The notes: a model not told the origin generated them from the sequence alone. 64,000 nucleotides of DNA from Pseudomonas sp. BN102 (GCF_029871245.1 NZ_SSON01000030.1:1-64000); one strand, 5' to 3'. Shown: positions 17,931 through 27,978, counted from the stretch's first letter. Numbers and translations: made by a program.

Positions 17931-18965
17931 TTAGAAGTTTTCCGGGCTCTTGGCCTTTTCCCGGGCGCTCTCGCGGCTGACCAGCCCTTTGGCCACCAGC
18001 CCCTTGAGGCACATGTCCAGGGTCTGCATGCCGAGTGAGCCGCCCGTCTGGATGGCGGAATACATCTGCGCCACCTTGTCTTCGCGGATCAGGTTACGGA
18101 TGGCCGGGGTGCCGATCATGATCTCGTGGGCCGCCACCCGGCCGCCGCCGATCTTCTTCAGCAGGGTCTGGGAGATCACCGACTGCAGGGATTCGGAGAG
18201 CATGGAGCGGACCATGGACTTTTCCTCGGCGGGGAAGACGTCGACCACCCTGTCGATAGTCTTGGCCGCGGAGGTGGTGTGCAGGGTACCGAACACCAGG
18301 TGGCCGGTTTCCGCGGCGGTCAGCGCCAGGCGGATGGTCTCCAGGTCACGCATCTCGCCAACCAGGATGATGTCCGGGTCTTCCCGCAGTGCCGAGCGCA
18401 GCGCTTCGTTGAAACCCAGGGTGTCGCGGTGCACTTCCCGCTGGTTGATCAGGCACTTCTTCGATTCGTGGACGAATTCGATCGGGTCTTCCACCGTGAG
18501 GATGTGGTGATACTTGGTGCTGTTCAGGTAGTCAAGCATGGCCGCCAGGGTGGTGGACTTGCCCGAACCGGTGGGGCCGGTGACCAGCACCAGGCCACGG
18601 GGCACGTCGGAGATCTTCTTGAAGATCTCGCCCATCCCCAGGTCTTCCATGGTCAGCACCTTGGAGGGGATGGTCCGGAACACGGCGCCGGCGCCGCGGT
18701 TCTGGTTGAAGGCGTTGACCCGGAAACGCGCGACGCCAGGCACTTCGAAGGAGAAGTCGGTCTCGAGGAACTCTTCGTAATCCTTGCGTTGCTTGTCGTT
18801 CATGATGTCGTAGATCAACGCGTGGACCTGCTTGTGGTCCAGGGCCGGCAGGTTGATCCGGCGCACGTCGCCGTCGACGCGAATCATGGGTGGCAGGCCG
18901 GAGGAGAGGTGCAGGTCCGACGCGCCCTGCTTGGCGCTGAAGGCAAGCAGCTCAGTAATGTCCAT
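17931..18965 (-). CDS. pilT: PilT, type IV pilus retraction ATPase
   Basis: PilT disassembles the pilus filament to drive twitching motility. The start MDITELLAFSAKQGASDLHL yields 344 residues, the standard length. It shows Walker A GPTGSGKS (130-137), the Asp box, DPDIILVGEMRDLETI (Walker B), the His box HLVFGTLHTTSAAKTI and the AIRNLIRE retraction motif. This operon lies about 10 kb from pilGHIJK-chpA, whose signals control the motor. A divergent promoter region shared with yggS precedes it. Confidence 0.97.
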   Translation of the reverse strand: MDITELLAFSAKQGASDLHLSSGLPPMIRVDGDVRRINLPALDHKQVHALIYDIMNDKQRKDYEEFLETDFSFEVPGVARFRVNAFNQNRGAGAVFRTIPSKVLTMEDLGMGEIFKKISDVPRGLVLVTGPTGSGKSTTLAAMLDYLNSTKYHHILTVEDPIEFVHESKKCLINQREVHRDTLGFNEALRSALREDPDIILVGEMRDLETIRLALTAAETGHLVFGTLHTTSAAKTIDRVVDVFPAEEKSMVRSMLSESLQSVISQTLLKKIGGGRVAAHEIMIGTPAIRNLIREDKVAQMYSAIQTGGSLGMQTLDMCLKGLVAKGLVSRESAREKAKSPENF

Positions 18966-19182
18966 GGGGGCTCCCCAATTCCAAGCAAACGGGTTGCAGG
19001 CCGCTGAAAAACCACTGCGCCGCGCCAAACGGTCTCGAAGCCACCGCGAACTGCACACTCTCCAAAGGTAGACTGCGCTTTTTCGCCGGCTTGCGCCCGG
19101 ACTGGTCGTCGCTCGCTACATTTTTCAACGGCCTGTTAGAATGCCGCAGACCCCACTCAGGCCGGGCTGTAGAGCGCAGGTA

Positions 19183-19875
19183 ATGTCCACGATAGCAGAC
19201 AATATTGCAAAGGTTCGCGCGCGTATCCGTGAGGCGGCGCAAGCCTCTGGAAGAGATTTTTCGAGTGTCGGCCTGTTGGCCGTGAGCAAGACCAAACCTG
19301 TCGACGCCATACGCGAGGCCCATGCCGCCGGCGTCGCCGATTTCGGCGAGAACTACCTGCAGGAGGCCCTGGCCAAGCAGGCCGAGCTCACCGACCTGGG
19401 CCTGACCTGGCATTTCATCGGCCCCATCCAGTCGAACAAGACCAAAGCCATTGCAGAACATTTCCACTGGGTGCACTCGGTCGATCGCCTGAAGATCGCC
19501 GAACGCCTCTCCGCGCAACGCCCGGCCCAGCTGCCGCCGCTGAACATCTGCCTGCAGGTGAACGTCAGTGGCGAGGACAGCAAGTCCGGCTGCGCCCCCG
19601 AAGATCTGCCGGCCCTGGCCGCCGCCGTGGCCGAGCTGCCAAACCTGCGCCTGCGCGGCCTGATGGCCATCCCCGAACCTACCGACGACCGGGCGGCGCA
19701 GCATGCCGCCTTCGCCCGACTGCGCCAGCTGCAGCAGGCACTGAACCCCTCCCTGGACACTCTGTCCATGGGCATGAGCCACGACCTCGAAGCGGCCATC
19801 GCGGAAGGCGCCACCTGGGTGCGCATCGGCACTGCACTGTTCGGCGCCCGCGACTACGGCCAGCCAACGCATTAG
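19183..19875 (+). CDS. yggS: YggS family PLP homeostasis protein
   Basis: YggS (PLPBP/PROSC) binds pyridoxal phosphate and keeps PLP and amino-acid pools balanced, with no known catalysis. The start at MSTIADNIAKVRARI gives 230 residues; 14 additional upstream residues in frame are not conserved. The PLP lysine sits in LLAVSKTKPVDAI. Other hallmarks are DFGENYLQEAL, WHFIGPIQSNK and GMSHDLEAAI with GTALFGAR. It heads a yggS-proC-yggT-yggU run with very short gaps, an arrangement common in gammaproteobacteria. Confidence 0.95.
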   Translation: MSTIADNIAKVRARIREAAQASGRDFSSVGLLAVSKTKPVDAIREAHAAGVADFGENYLQEALAKQAELTDLGLTWHFIGPIQSNKTKAIAEHFHWVHSVDRLKIAERLSAQRPAQLPPLNICLQVNVSGEDSKSGCAPEDLPALAAAVAELPNLRLRGLMAIPEPTDDRAAQHAAFARLRQLQQALNPSLDTLSMGMSHDLEAAIAEGATWVRIGTALFGARDYGQPTH

Positions 19876-19889
19876 ATAAGGAAGCATTT

Positions 19890-20708
19890 ATGAGCACTCC
19901 CCGCATCGCATTCATCGGCGCCGGCAACATGGCCGCCAGCCTGATCGGTGGCCTGCGCGCCAAGGGCGTCGCCGCCGACCATATCCGCGCCAGCGACCCG
20001 GGCGCCGAACAGCGGGCGAAGATCGCCGCCGAGCACCGCATTGAGGTGCTGGAAAGCAACGCCGACGCCGTGCAGGGCGCCGATGTGGTGGTCCTGGCGA
20101 TCAAGCCGCAAGTCATGAAGACCGTCTGCCAGGCCCTGGCGCCCAGCCTCAAGGAAGGCCAGCTGGTGGTGTCCATCGCCGCCGGCATCACCTGCGCCAG
20201 CCTGGCCGCCTGGCTCGGCCCGCGCCCAATCGTGCGCTGCATGCCCAACACCCCGGCGCTGGTTGGCCAGGGCGCCAGCGGCCTGTATGCCAACGCCGAG
20301 GTCAGCGCCGCCCAGCGCGAGCAGGCCGAACAGCTGCTGTCCGCCGTCGGCATCGCCCTCTGGTTGGAGGAGGAAAAGCTGATCGACGCGGTGACGGCCG
20401 TGTCCGGCAGCGGCCCGGCCTACTTTTTCCTGCTGATGGAAGCCATGACCGCCGCAGGCGAGAAGCTGGGCCTGCCCCGCGCTACCGCCGAGCAGCTGAC
20501 CCTGCAGACCGCCCTAGGCGCCGCGCGCATGGCAGTTTCCAGCGACGTGGACGCCGCCGAGCTGCGTCGCCGCGTGACCTCGCCCAATGGCACCACCGAA
20601 GCGGCGATCAAGACTTTCCAGGCCGGCGGCTTCGAAGCCCTGGTGCAACAGGCCCTGACCGCCGCCGACCGGCGTTCGGCTGAACTGGCCGAACAACTGG
20701 GCCAATAA
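19890..20708 (+). CDS. proC: Pyrroline-5-carboxylate reductase
   Basis: ProC reduces pyrroline-5-carboxylate with NAD(P)H in the last step of proline synthesis. The 272 residues begin with the Rossmann motif IAFIGAGNMAASLIGGL. They continue with VVLAIKPQVM, RPIVRCMPNTPALVGQGASG, and the C-terminal signature segment with GSGPAYFFLLMEAM and VTSPNGTTEAAI. It is preceded by a good AAGGA Shine-Dalgarno and lies 14 bases after yggS and 10 before yggT. Confidence 0.96.
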   Translation: MSTPRIAFIGAGNMAASLIGGLRAKGVAADHIRASDPGAEQRAKIAAEHRIEVLESNADAVQGADVVVLAIKPQVMKTVCQALAPSLKEGQLVVSIAAGITCASLAAWLGPRPIVRCMPNTPALVGQGASGLYANAEVSAAQREQAEQLLSAVGIALWLEEEKLIDAVTAVSGSGPAYFFLLMEAMTAAGEKLGLPRATAEQLTLQTALGAARMAVSSDVDAAELRRRVTSPNGTTEAAIKTFQAGGFEALVQQALTAADRRSAELAEQLGQ

Positions 20709-20718
20709 GGAGCTTTCG

Positions 20719-21312
20719 ATGACCGGACTCAACACCGCTGCCATCTATGTGATCCAGACCCTCGGCAGCCTTTATCTGCTGATCGTCCTGCTGCGCTTCA
20801 TCCTCCAGCTTGTCCGTGCCGACTTCTACAACCCGCTGAGCCAGTTCGTGGTGCGCGCCACCAAGCCGCTGCTCAATCCCCTGCGCAAGATCATCCCCGG
20901 CTTCGGCGGCCTCGACCTCGCCTCCCTGGTGCTGGCCATCCTGGTGCAGCTGCTGCTGATGGTCATCACCCTGACCCTGATGGGTTACGGCGTTGGCGGC
21001 TACCTGCTGCAGTTGCTGATCTGGTCGATCATCGGCGTCACCTCGCTGTTCCTGAAGGTGTTCTTCTTTGCCCTGATCATCAGCGTGATCCTGTCCTGGG
21101 TCGCCCCGGGCAGCTACAACCCCGGCGCCCAGTTGGTGAACCAGATCTGCGAGCCGCTGCTGATGCCGTTCCGCAAGCTGCTGCCGAACCTCGGCGGTCT
21201 GGATATTTCGCCGATCTTCGCCTTCATTGCGCTGAAACTGCTGGATATGCTGGTGATCGGCAACCTGGCCGCCATGACCGGCATGCCGCAGATCCTCAGC
21301 CCCTTCCTCTGA
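20719..21312 (+). CDS. yggT: YggT family membrane protein
   Basis: This 197-residue inner-membrane protein has two YGGT domains, each with hydrophobic helices. The first lies around 8-35 and 60-95 (ending ADFYNPLSQFVVRATKPLLN and similar). The second contains LSWVAPGSYNPGAQLVNQIC and EPLLMPFRKLLPNLGGLDISP. The repeated pattern of N-P-x-x-Q-x-V and P-L-L-x-P-x-R-K is the family hallmark. Function is not settled; roles in osmotic or cation tolerance and in positioning membrane complexes have been proposed. Its stop overlaps the yggU start. Confidence 0.92.
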   Translation: MTGLNTAAIYVIQTLGSLYLLIVLLRFILQLVRADFYNPLSQFVVRATKPLLNPLRKIIPGFGGLDLASLVLAILVQLLLMVITLTLMGYGVGGYLLQLLIWSIIGVTSLFLKVFFFALIISVILSWVAPGSYNPGAQLVNQICEPLLMPFRKLLPNLGGLDISPIFAFIALKLLDMLVIGNLAAMTGMPQILSPFL

Positions 21313-21608
21313 TGAGCTGGTACCGCTGGGCAGGCGAGGACCTGATCCTCGACTGCCACCTGCAGCCCAAGGCGAGCCGTGACGAGTTTGCTGGGCTGCA
21401 CGGCGAACGCCTGAAGATCCGCCTCACCGCGCCGCCGGTGGAAGGCAAGGCCAATGCCCAGCTGCGGGCCTTCCTGGCGGCGGCCTTCGGCGTCGCCAAA
21501 TCCCAGGTCAGCCTGGAAAGTGGCGAACTCAATCGCCAGAAGCGGGTGCGCATCCAGAGCCCGCGAACCCTTCCCGACCTGCCCGGATTGACCGCTCGGG
21601 TCCCCTGA
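21312..21608 (+). CDS. yggU: YggU / DUF167 family protein
   Basis: This small soluble protein (98 residues) of the DUF167 family, structurally known but of unknown function, shows the family motifs LDCHLQPKASRDEFAG, PPVEGKANAQLRAFLA and SGELNRQKRVRI. The ATG overlaps the yggT stop (TGATG). It ends the yggS operon. The 209 bases that follow contain no recognised gene. Confidence 0.92.
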   Translation: MSWYRWAGEDLILDCHLQPKASRDEFAGLHGERLKIRLTAPPVEGKANAQLRAFLAAAFGVAKSQVSLESGELNRQKRVRIQSPRTLPDLPGLTARVP

Positions 21609-21817
21609 CCGACCTTAAGGCGGGCGCCGTCTTCGCGGCGATTGACGACCAATCCCCAAGGCGCATAATGCCGAGCAATGACCAGCTGGCACTGTGCTTT
21701 CATTTCGCCGGGGGAATATCTCCGGAGGGAGTTGTGCGACCCACCAGCGTCGTCGTGACCGATTCGAAGTTCGTCCATTCCCGTACGCAGGATGCATGAC
21801 CCACGAGGAGAGTCTGA

Positions 21818-23806
21818 ATGAGCATGGAGCGTCTCAGTCAGCAAGTCGACGCCTACGTTGCCTGGAAACGTGAGCTGCTGCGGGAGATCACGCGCTATAG
21901 AAGCTGGCTCGAACGCAATCGGCTCAGTTCCGACGCACTGTCCGCCAAGCTGGAACGGGCCCAGCGCCTCCTGCGTACCGACCAGATCACCCTGGCCTTC
22001 GTCGGCGAGTTCTCTCGCGGCAAGACCGAGTTGATCAATAGCCTGTTCTTCTCCGAATTCGGCCAGCGCATGCTGCCGTCCCAGGCCGGGCGCACCACCA
22101 TGTGCCCCACCGAGCTGTTCTACGACCCTCGTTCCGAGCGGTCCTATATCCGCCTCCTGCCCATCGAGTCGCGCATGGCCGAGGCCAGCGTCTCGCAGTT
22201 CAAGCGCTCGCCGCGGCACTGGGTGAATATCCCGCTCGACCCGGGCGACCCGGACAACATGGTCCAGGCCTTCACCCAGGTGGCGCGGACCAAGCCCATG
22301 CCAGTGGAACAGGCGATCCAGCTGGGCTTCCATCCCGACATGCTCGACCCCACCGGCCGCCCCGGCGAAGTGCTGGTACCCGCCTGGCGCCATGCCCTGG
22401 TCAATTTCGACCATCCGTTGCTGCGCCAGGGCCTGCGCATCCTCGATACCCCGGGCCTGAACGCCCTCGGCAGCGAACCTGAGCTGACCCTGTCGATGCT
22501 GCCCAGTGCCCAGGCCATCGTCTTCCTGCTCTCGGCCGATACCGGCGTCACCGCCAGCGACATGAATATCTGGCAGCAGCACATCCGCCAGCTGGACGAA
22601 GACACCCAGGCCCACCTCTTCGCCGTGTTGAACAAGATCGACGTGCTCTGGGACGACCTGGCCGGCGACAGCTTCGTGCAGAACGCCATCCGCCGCATCC
22701 AGGAGACCACTGCCAGCCAGCTCGGCATCCGCAGCGAGGAAGTGCTGCCGTTGTCGGCCAAGCAGGCGCTGCTGGCCAAGGTACGCGACGACGGCGAGCT
22801 GCTCGCACGCAGCCAGATCGGCGCCCTGGAAGAGCTGCTCTGCGAGCGCATCGTCACCCAGAAGGAACGCCTGATCGAAGACAACGTGGCGAGCCAGATG
22901 ATGGCGCTGCTGCAGAACAACCTGCACGTGCTCAACCTGCGCCTGGAGAAGGTCCGCGAGCAGCAGTCGCTGCTCGACAGCCACCAGCAGGACAACGGCC
23001 AGATGCTCTTCGAGCTGACAGCCCGCACCAAGGAAGACCACGCCCAGCATCACCGCCGCCTGCTCGGCCTGAAGACCAACCAGCGCCTGCTCAAGCGCCA
23101 GGGCGACATGCTACGCAACGCCGCGCGTCCGGAGCGCCTGGACGAGCACTTGGCGCGCCTGCGCCGCGAGCTGACCGGCAGCTGGACCACCCTGGGCATC
23201 AACCAGAGCATCCTGCACTTCTTCCGCGCAGTGGAGTACGACCTGCGCAGCCTGGAGCACGAGGCCGACATGGCCAACAAGATGGTTGCGGCCATCTACC
23301 GCCGGCACAACGACGAGAATCCCCTGCACGGGGTCGAAGCGCCACAGTTCAACGTGCAACGCTACCTGCGCGAGATCCGCCAGTTGCGTATCAAGGCCGA
23401 CCAGTTCCGCCGCCACCCCAAGACCCTGCTGACCGAGCAGCGCCAGCTGGGCAAGCGCTTCTTCGACACCCTGGTGCAGGAGGTGATCGGCATGCACCAG
23501 CGCCTGCGCCTGGAGGTCGCCCAATGGGCCAGCGACGCGCTGATGCCGCTGATGCAACACACCCTGGAGCACAAGCAGCTGCTGGAAACCCACATGCTGC
23601 GGCTCAAGGCCCTGGCCCAGGAAACCCAGCTCACCCGCCAGCGCGGCCAGCAGCTGGAACGCTACACAGAGGAACTGGAGCAGCAGATCGCCCAGGCCAA
23701 CGAGATGCTGCGTACCTTCCGCCTGCCCTCGCCCATGCAGCGAATGGGCAAGGTGGTCAACCTGCCCCTGGCACCCCGCAAGCAGAGTGGCGGCGAGTCC
23801 GCCTGA
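21818..23806 (+). CDS. Dynamin-superfamily GTPase, solitary
   Basis: This large 662-residue GTPase is of unassigned function. The G1 loop GEFSRGKT lies at 63-70 and the G2 threonine region at GRTTMCPTE. G3 is LDTPGLNALGSE near 210-220, and G4 is NKID near 278. After the G domain the protein is almost wholly helical and charged (about 340-640), as in dynamin stalks. A C-terminal coiled coil, RGQQLERYTEELEQQIAQAN, follows. I see no clear membrane-spanning helix. Bacterial dynamin-like proteins often come as tandem pairs; this one has no partner nearby. A GAGGAG Shine-Dalgarno precedes the ATG and a terminator follows. Confidence 0.85.
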   Translation: MSMERLSQQVDAYVAWKRELLREITRYRSWLERNRLSSDALSAKLERAQRLLRTDQITLAFVGEFSRGKTELINSLFFSEFGQRMLPSQAGRTTMCPTELFYDPRSERSYIRLLPIESRMAEASVSQFKRSPRHWVNIPLDPGDPDNMVQAFTQVARTKPMPVEQAIQLGFHPDMLDPTGRPGEVLVPAWRHALVNFDHPLLRQGLRILDTPGLNALGSEPELTLSMLPSAQAIVFLLSADTGVTASDMNIWQQHIRQLDEDTQAHLFAVLNKIDVLWDDLAGDSFVQNAIRRIQETTASQLGIRSEEVLPLSAKQALLAKVRDDGELLARSQIGALEELLCERIVTQKERLIEDNVASQMMALLQNNLHVLNLRLEKVREQQSLLDSHQQDNGQMLFELTARTKEDHAQHHRRLLGLKTNQRLLKRQGDMLRNAARPERLDEHLARLRRELTGSWTTLGINQSILHFFRAVEYDLRSLEHEADMANKMVAAIYRRHNDENPLHGVEAPQFNVQRYLREIRQLRIKADQFRRHPKTLLTEQRQLGKRFFDTLVQEVIGMHQRLRLEVAQWASDALMPLMQHTLEHKQLLETHMLRLKALAQETQLTRQRGQQLERYTEELEQQIAQANEMLRTFRLPSPMQRMGKVVNLPLAPRKQSGGESA

Positions 23807-23840
23807 GCGCCCGCAGAGCCTGAATATTCAATGCCTTAGC

Positions 23841-23873
23841 CGCCGCCCCCCGCGCTTGCCGCAGGGGGCGGCG
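23841..23873 (+). terminator. Intrinsic terminator after the dynamin-like gene
   Basis: A 10-bp GC stem (CGCCGCCCCC / GGGGGCGGCG) with a 13-base loop is followed by CTCTTTA. It separates the GTPase gene from metX. Confidence 0.75.
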
Positions 23874-23916
23874 CTCTTTAGACTGGCGCCCTTCCCAGAT
23901 TGAGAGCAGGGTCGCG

Positions 23917-25056
23917 ATGCCCACCGCCATTCCCGCAGATTCCGTCGGCCTGGTCAGCCCCAAGGTGCAACGCTTCAGCGAGCCATTGGCGCTCGCCTGC
24001 GGCCGCAGCCTGGCTGACTACGAACTGGTCTATGAGACCTACGGCGAGCTGAACGAGGCCCGCAACAACGCGGTGCTGATCTGCCACGCGCTGTCCGGCC
24101 ACCATCACGCCGCCGGCTACCACAGCCTGGAAGATCGCAAGCCGGGCTGGTGGGACAGCTGCATCGGCCCGGGCAAGGCCATCGACACCCTGAAGTTCTG
24201 CGTGGTCAGCCTGAACAACCTGGGCGGCTGCAACGGATCCACCGGCCCCTCCAGCCTCAACCCGGCCACCGGCGCACCCTACGGCGCCGACTTCCCGGTG
24301 ATGACGGTGGAGGACTGGGTGCACAGCCAGGCGCGCCTCGCCGACGTGCTCGGCATCCGGCAGTGGGCGGCGGTGGTGGGCGGCAGCCTCGGCGGCATGC
24401 AGGCGCTGCAGTGGACCATCAGCTACCCGGACCGCGTCCGCCACTGCCTGGCCATCGCCTCGGCGCCGAAGCTGTCGGCGCAGAACATCGCCTTCAACGA
24501 GGTGGCGCGCCAGGCCATCCTCACCGACCCGGAATTCCATGGCGGGCACTTCCAGGAGCAGGGCGTGATCCCCAAGCGCGGACTGATGCTCGCGCGCATG
24601 GTGGGCCACATCACCTACCTGTCGGATGACGCCATGGGCGAGAAATTCGGCCGCGGCCTGAAGAGCGAGAAGCTCAACTACGACTTCCACAGCGTGGAAT
24701 TCCAGGTGGAAAGCTACCTGCGCTACCAGGGCGAGGAGTTTTCCGGGCGCTTCGACGCCAACACCTACCTGCTGATGACCAAGGCCCTGGACTACTTCGA
24801 CCCGGCCGCGGCCCATGACGGCGACCTGGCGCGCACCCTGGCCTCGGCCAAGGCGGACTTCTGCGTGATGTCCTTCACCACCGACTGGCGCTTCTCCCCG
24901 GCCCGTTCGCGGGAGATCGTCGACGCCCTGATCGCCGCGCGGAAGAACGTCAACTACCTGGAGATCGACGCCCCCCAGGGCCACGATGCCTTCCTCATGC
25001 CGATTCCGCGCTACCTCCAGGCCTTCAGCAGCTACATGAACAGGATTGCGGTGTAA
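23917..25056 (+). CDS. metX: Homoserine O-acyltransferase (probably succinyl-specific MetX)
   Basis: This alpha/beta-hydrolase enzyme activates homoserine for methionine synthesis. The 379 residues include [13 protein letters not shown], the nucleophile elbow [12 protein letters not shown], a late aspartate region around [13 protein letters not shown] and the catalytic histidine in PQGHDAFL. Pseudomonas MetX enzymes are reported to use succinyl-CoA rather than acetyl-CoA, so homoserine O-succinyltransferase is the likelier activity. Sequence alone, as read here, does not prove the acyl donor. metW starts three bases downstream. Confidence 0.94.
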   Translation: MPTAIPADSVGLVSPKVQRFSEPLALACGRSLADYELVYETYGELNEARNNAVLICHALSGHHHAAGYHSLEDRKPGWWDSCIGPGKAIDTLKFCVVSLNNLGGCNGSTGPSSLNPATGAPYGADFPVMTVEDWVHSQARLADVLGIRQWAAVVGGSLGGMQALQWTISYPDRVRHCLAIASAPKLSAQNIAFNEVARQAILTDPEFHGGHFQEQGVIPKRGLMLARMVGHITYLSDDAMGEKFGRGLKSEKLNYDFHSVEFQVESYLRYQGEEFSGRFDANTYLLMTKALDYFDPAAAHDGDLARTLASAKADFCVMSFTTDWRFSPARSREIVDALIAARKNVNYLEIDAPQGHDAFLMPIPRYLQAFSSYMNRIAV

Positions 25057-25059
25057 ACC

Positions 25060-25680
25060 ATGCGTGCCGACCTAGAAATCATCCAGGACTGGATCCCCGC
25101 GGGCAGCCGGGTGCTCGACCTCGGCTGCGGCAGGGGCGAGCTGCTGGCCTGGCTGCGCGACCACAAGCAGGTCAGCGGCTATGGCCTGGAGATCGACCCG
25201 GAGAACATCGCCCACTGCATCGACCATGGCGTGAACGTGATCGAGCAGGACCTGGACAAGGGGCTGGGCAATTTCGCCAGCAACAGCTTCGACGTGGTGG
25301 TGATGACCCAGGCGCTGCAGGCTGTGCACTACCCCGACCGCATCCTCAAGGAGATGCTGCGGGTCGGCCGCGAGTGCATCATCACCTTCCCCAACTTCGG
25401 CCACTGGCGCTGCCGCTGGTACCTGGCGCGCTACGGGCAGATGCCGGTGTCGGAGTTCCTGCCCTACACCTGGTACAACACGCCGAACATCCACTTCTGC
25501 ACCTTCAAGGACTTCGAGGAACTCTGCCGCGAGCAGCAGGTGAAAGTCCTCGACCGCCTGGCGGTGGACCATGAGCACCGGCACAACCTGCCCAGCCGGG
25601 TTTGGCCTAATCTGTTGGGTGAGATCGGTATCTATCGCGTCAGTGGCCCGGGCCTTTCGGACCACCGCGTCGCGGTCTGA
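25060..25680 (+). CDS. metW: MetW, methionine biosynthesis partner protein
   Basis: MetW has a methyltransferase-like fold with RVLDLGCGRGELLAWL near 19-34, followed by GLEIDPENI and VMTQALQAVHYPD. It is almost always encoded directly after metX in proteobacteria and has been reported to be needed for full MetX activity. The 206-residue length is typical. The metX-metW gap is three bases, which implies coupled translation and complex formation. Confidence 0.94.
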   Translation: MRADLEIIQDWIPAGSRVLDLGCGRGELLAWLRDHKQVSGYGLEIDPENIAHCIDHGVNVIEQDLDKGLGNFASNSFDVVVMTQALQAVHYPDRILKEMLRVGRECIITFPNFGHWRCRWYLARYGQMPVSEFLPYTWYNTPNIHFCTFKDFEELCREQQVKVLDRLAVDHEHRHNLPSRVWPNLLGEIGIYRVSGPGLSDHRVAV

Positions 25681-25696
25681 ATCAAGGAGAGCCACC

Positions 25697-26116
25697 ATGC
25701 GTCGTCTAGCCCTGTTCCTTTTCGCCCTTTGCCTGGCCCTGCCGGCCGTCGCCGAGCGCAAGCAAACCTTCGGCGACCTGGATGTGCACTACAACGCCTT
25801 CAACTCCAGCTTCCTGCAGCCGGACATCGCCGCCGCCGTCGGCCTGACCCGCAGCAAGACCCAGGGCGTGATCAACGTCGCCGTGCTCAAGGCCGGCAAG
25901 GCCAGCACCGCCCAAGTCAGCGGCCAGGTGAAGAACCTGCTCGGCCAGGTCACCTCCCTGCAGTTCAAGCAGGTCAGCGAAGGCGAAGCCATCTACTACC
26001 TGGCGCAGTTCCCCTTCAGCGACCGTGAAATGCTGAACTTCACCCTCAACGTGCAGCGTGGCGACGAAGCGCCGCACAGCTTCAGCTTCGACCAGGAATT
26101 CTTCCCCGACGAATGA
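25697..26116 (+). CDS. Secreted DUF4426 family protein
   Basis: This conserved 139-residue protein of unknown function has a signal peptide, [20 protein letters not shown], with cleavage likely after AVA. The mature part begins [20 protein letters not shown] and fits the DUF4426 pattern, ending [12 protein letters not shown]. The start is set by an AAGGAG site ahead of the ATG; the open frame upstream overlaps metW. It is cotranscribed with metW (16-base gap) and rdgB (overlapping). It is probably periplasmic. Confidence 0.82.
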   Translation: MRRLALFLFALCLALPAVAERKQTFGDLDVHYNAFNSSFLQPDIAAAVGLTRSKTQGVINVAVLKAGKASTAQVSGQVKNLLGQVTSLQFKQVSEGEAIYYLAQFPFSDREMLNFTLNVQRGDEAPHSFSFDQEFFPDE

Positions 26117-26706
26117 TGCCTTTCAAAGAACTGGTGCTGGCCAGCCACAACGCCGGCAAACTCAAGGAACTCCAGGCCATGCTCGGCGATAGCGTGAAAG
26201 TGCGCTCGATCGCCGAGTTCAGCGAAGTCGAGCCGGAAGAAACCGGCCTCAGCTTCGTCGAGAACGCCATCCTCAAGGCGCGCAACGCCGCCCGGGTCTC
26301 CGGCCTGCCGGCGCTCGCCGACGATTCCGGCCTGGCGGTGGACGCCCTGGGCGGGGCGCCCGGCATCTACTCGGCGCGCTACGCGGATGGCCAGGGCGAC
26401 GCGGCGAACAACGCCAAACTGCTCGAGGTGCTGCGCGAAGTGCCGGAGGCCGAGCGCGGCGCCCAATTCATCTGCAGCCTGGCGCTGCTGCGGCATGCCG
26501 AAGACCCGCTGCCGATCCTCTGTGAAGGCGTTTGGCGCGGCCGCATCCTGTTCGAGGCCCGTGGCGAGCATGGCTTCGGCTACGACCCGCTGTTCTGGGT
26601 ACCCGAGCGCGAATGCTCCAGCGCCGAACTTTCTCCCACCGAGAAGAACCAGCTCAGCCACCGCGCCCGCGCCATGGCCCTGCTCAGGCTACGGTTGGGG
26701 TTATGA
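26113..26706 (+). CDS. rdgB: RdgB, dITP/XTP pyrophosphatase
   Basis: RdgB hydrolyses non-canonical purine triphosphates such as dITP and XTP and so prevents their incorporation into DNA. The 197 residues have the Ham1 signatures [48 protein letters not shown] and [12 protein letters not shown]. Two consecutive ATGs open the gene (MMPFKE), so initiation could be at either one. It overlaps the previous stop by four bases, and hemW overlaps its own stop by four bases. Confidence 0.96.
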   Translation: MMPFKELVLASHNAGKLKELQAMLGDSVKVRSIAEFSEVEPEETGLSFVENAILKARNAARVSGLPALADDSGLAVDALGGAPGIYSARYADGQGDAANNAKLLEVLREVPEAERGAQFICSLALLRHAEDPLPILCEGVWRGRILFEARGEHGFGYDPLFWVPERECSSAELSPTEKNQLSHRARAMALLRLRLGL

Positions 26707-27920
26707 AACAGACGGCCGCAAGCGGCAAGCCGCACGCCACCAGTGGCGGCGGCAAGGATGGCTTGCAGCTCGCAGCCTCAGGCTTCCAGTTGCCGCCCCT
26801 GGCGCTTTACGTCCACATCCCCTGGTGCGTACGCAAGTGCCCCTACTGCGACTTCAACTCCCACGCCGCCGGCCCCGAACTGCCTGAAGAGGCCTACATT
26901 GACGCCCTGCTCGACGACCTGGAACAGGACCTTGGCCACGTCCACAGCCGCGAGCTGACGTCGATCTTCTTCGGTGGCGGTACGCCCAGCCTATTCAGCG
27001 CCAACGCCATCGGCCGGTTGCTGGACGGCGTCGAGCAGCGGGTGCCCTTCGCCCGCGACATCGAGATCACCCTCGAGGCCAACCCCGGCACATTCGAGCA
27101 GGCCAAGTTCGCTGCCTATCGCCAGCTTGGCATCAACCGCCTGTCCATCGGCGTGCAGAGCTTCCAGGAGGCCAAGCTCAAGGCCCTGGGGCGCATCCAC
27201 GACGGCGAGGAAGCCATCCGCGCCGCCGACATGGCGCGCCGCGCCGGCTTCGACAACTTCAACCTCGACCTGATGCACGGCCTCCCGGATCAGTCCATCG
27301 AGGACGCCCTGGACGATCTGCGCATCGCCATCGCCCAAGGGCCGACGCACCTCTCCTGGTACCAACTGACCATGGAGCCGAACACGGTGTTCTGGAGTCA
27401 GCCGCCGGAGCTGCCGGAGGACGACATCCTCTGGGACATCCAGGAAGCCGGCCAAGCCCTGCTGGCCGAGCACGGCTACGCCCAATACGAGGTTTCCGCC
27501 TATGCCCGGGGCGCCCAGCGCGCACGGCACAACCTCAATTACTGGACCTTCGGCGACTTCCTCGGCATAGGCGCTGGCGCCCACGCCAAGTTGAGCAGCC
27601 CGGAAGGCCGCATCATCCGCAGCTGGAAGACCCGCCTGCCGAAAGACTACCTGGACCCGGCCAAGCGCTTCCTGGCCGGCGAGCGCCACCTGGACGAAAG
27701 CGAACTGCCCTTCGAATTCCTCATGAACGTGCTGCGCCTCACGGACGGCGTGCCCGCCGAATTGTTCACTCAGCGCACCGGCATGCCGCTGGCCGGCCTC
27801 GCCACTGCCCGCGCCGAGGCGGAGACACGCGGCCTGCTGCAGAGCGACCCGCGGCGGCTGGTGGCCACCGCAGAAGGCCAATTGTTCCTCAACGATCTGT
27901 TGCAGCATTTCCTGCCTTGA
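26703..27920 (+). CDS. hemW: HemW, radical SAM haem chaperone
   Basis: HemW is a radical SAM protein related to HemN that binds haem and is proposed to deliver it to respiratory enzymes. It is not a coproporphyrinogen oxidase. The cluster motif CVRKCPYC lies at about 44-51, followed by [10 protein letters not shown] and the HNLNYW segment ([10 protein letters not shown]) typical of the family. The 405 residues include about 25 extra N-terminal residues ([20 protein letters not shown]) encoded by REP-like sequence. A downstream TTG at GLQL could be an alternative start. Confidence 0.92.
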   Translation: MKQTAASGKPHATSGGGKDGLQLAASGFQLPPLALYVHIPWCVRKCPYCDFNSHAAGPELPEEAYIDALLDDLEQDLGHVHSRELTSIFFGGGTPSLFSANAIGRLLDGVEQRVPFARDIEITLEANPGTFEQAKFAAYRQLGINRLSIGVQSFQEAKLKALGRIHDGEEAIRAADMARRAGFDNFNLDLMHGLPDQSIEDALDDLRIAIAQGPTHLSWYQLTMEPNTVFWSQPPELPEDDILWDIQEAGQALLAEHGYAQYEVSAYARGAQRARHNLNYWTFGDFLGIGAGAHAKLSSPEGRIIRSWKTRLPKDYLDPAKRFLAGERHLDESELPFEFLMNVLRLTDGVPAELFTQRTGMPLAGLATARAEAETRGLLQSDPRRLVATAEGQLFLNDLLQHFLP

Positions 27921-27978
27921 CGGGCAGGCTACGGATTTGGAATCGTCTGCCCCCGAACCATTTCGCTAAGGACCCCGG

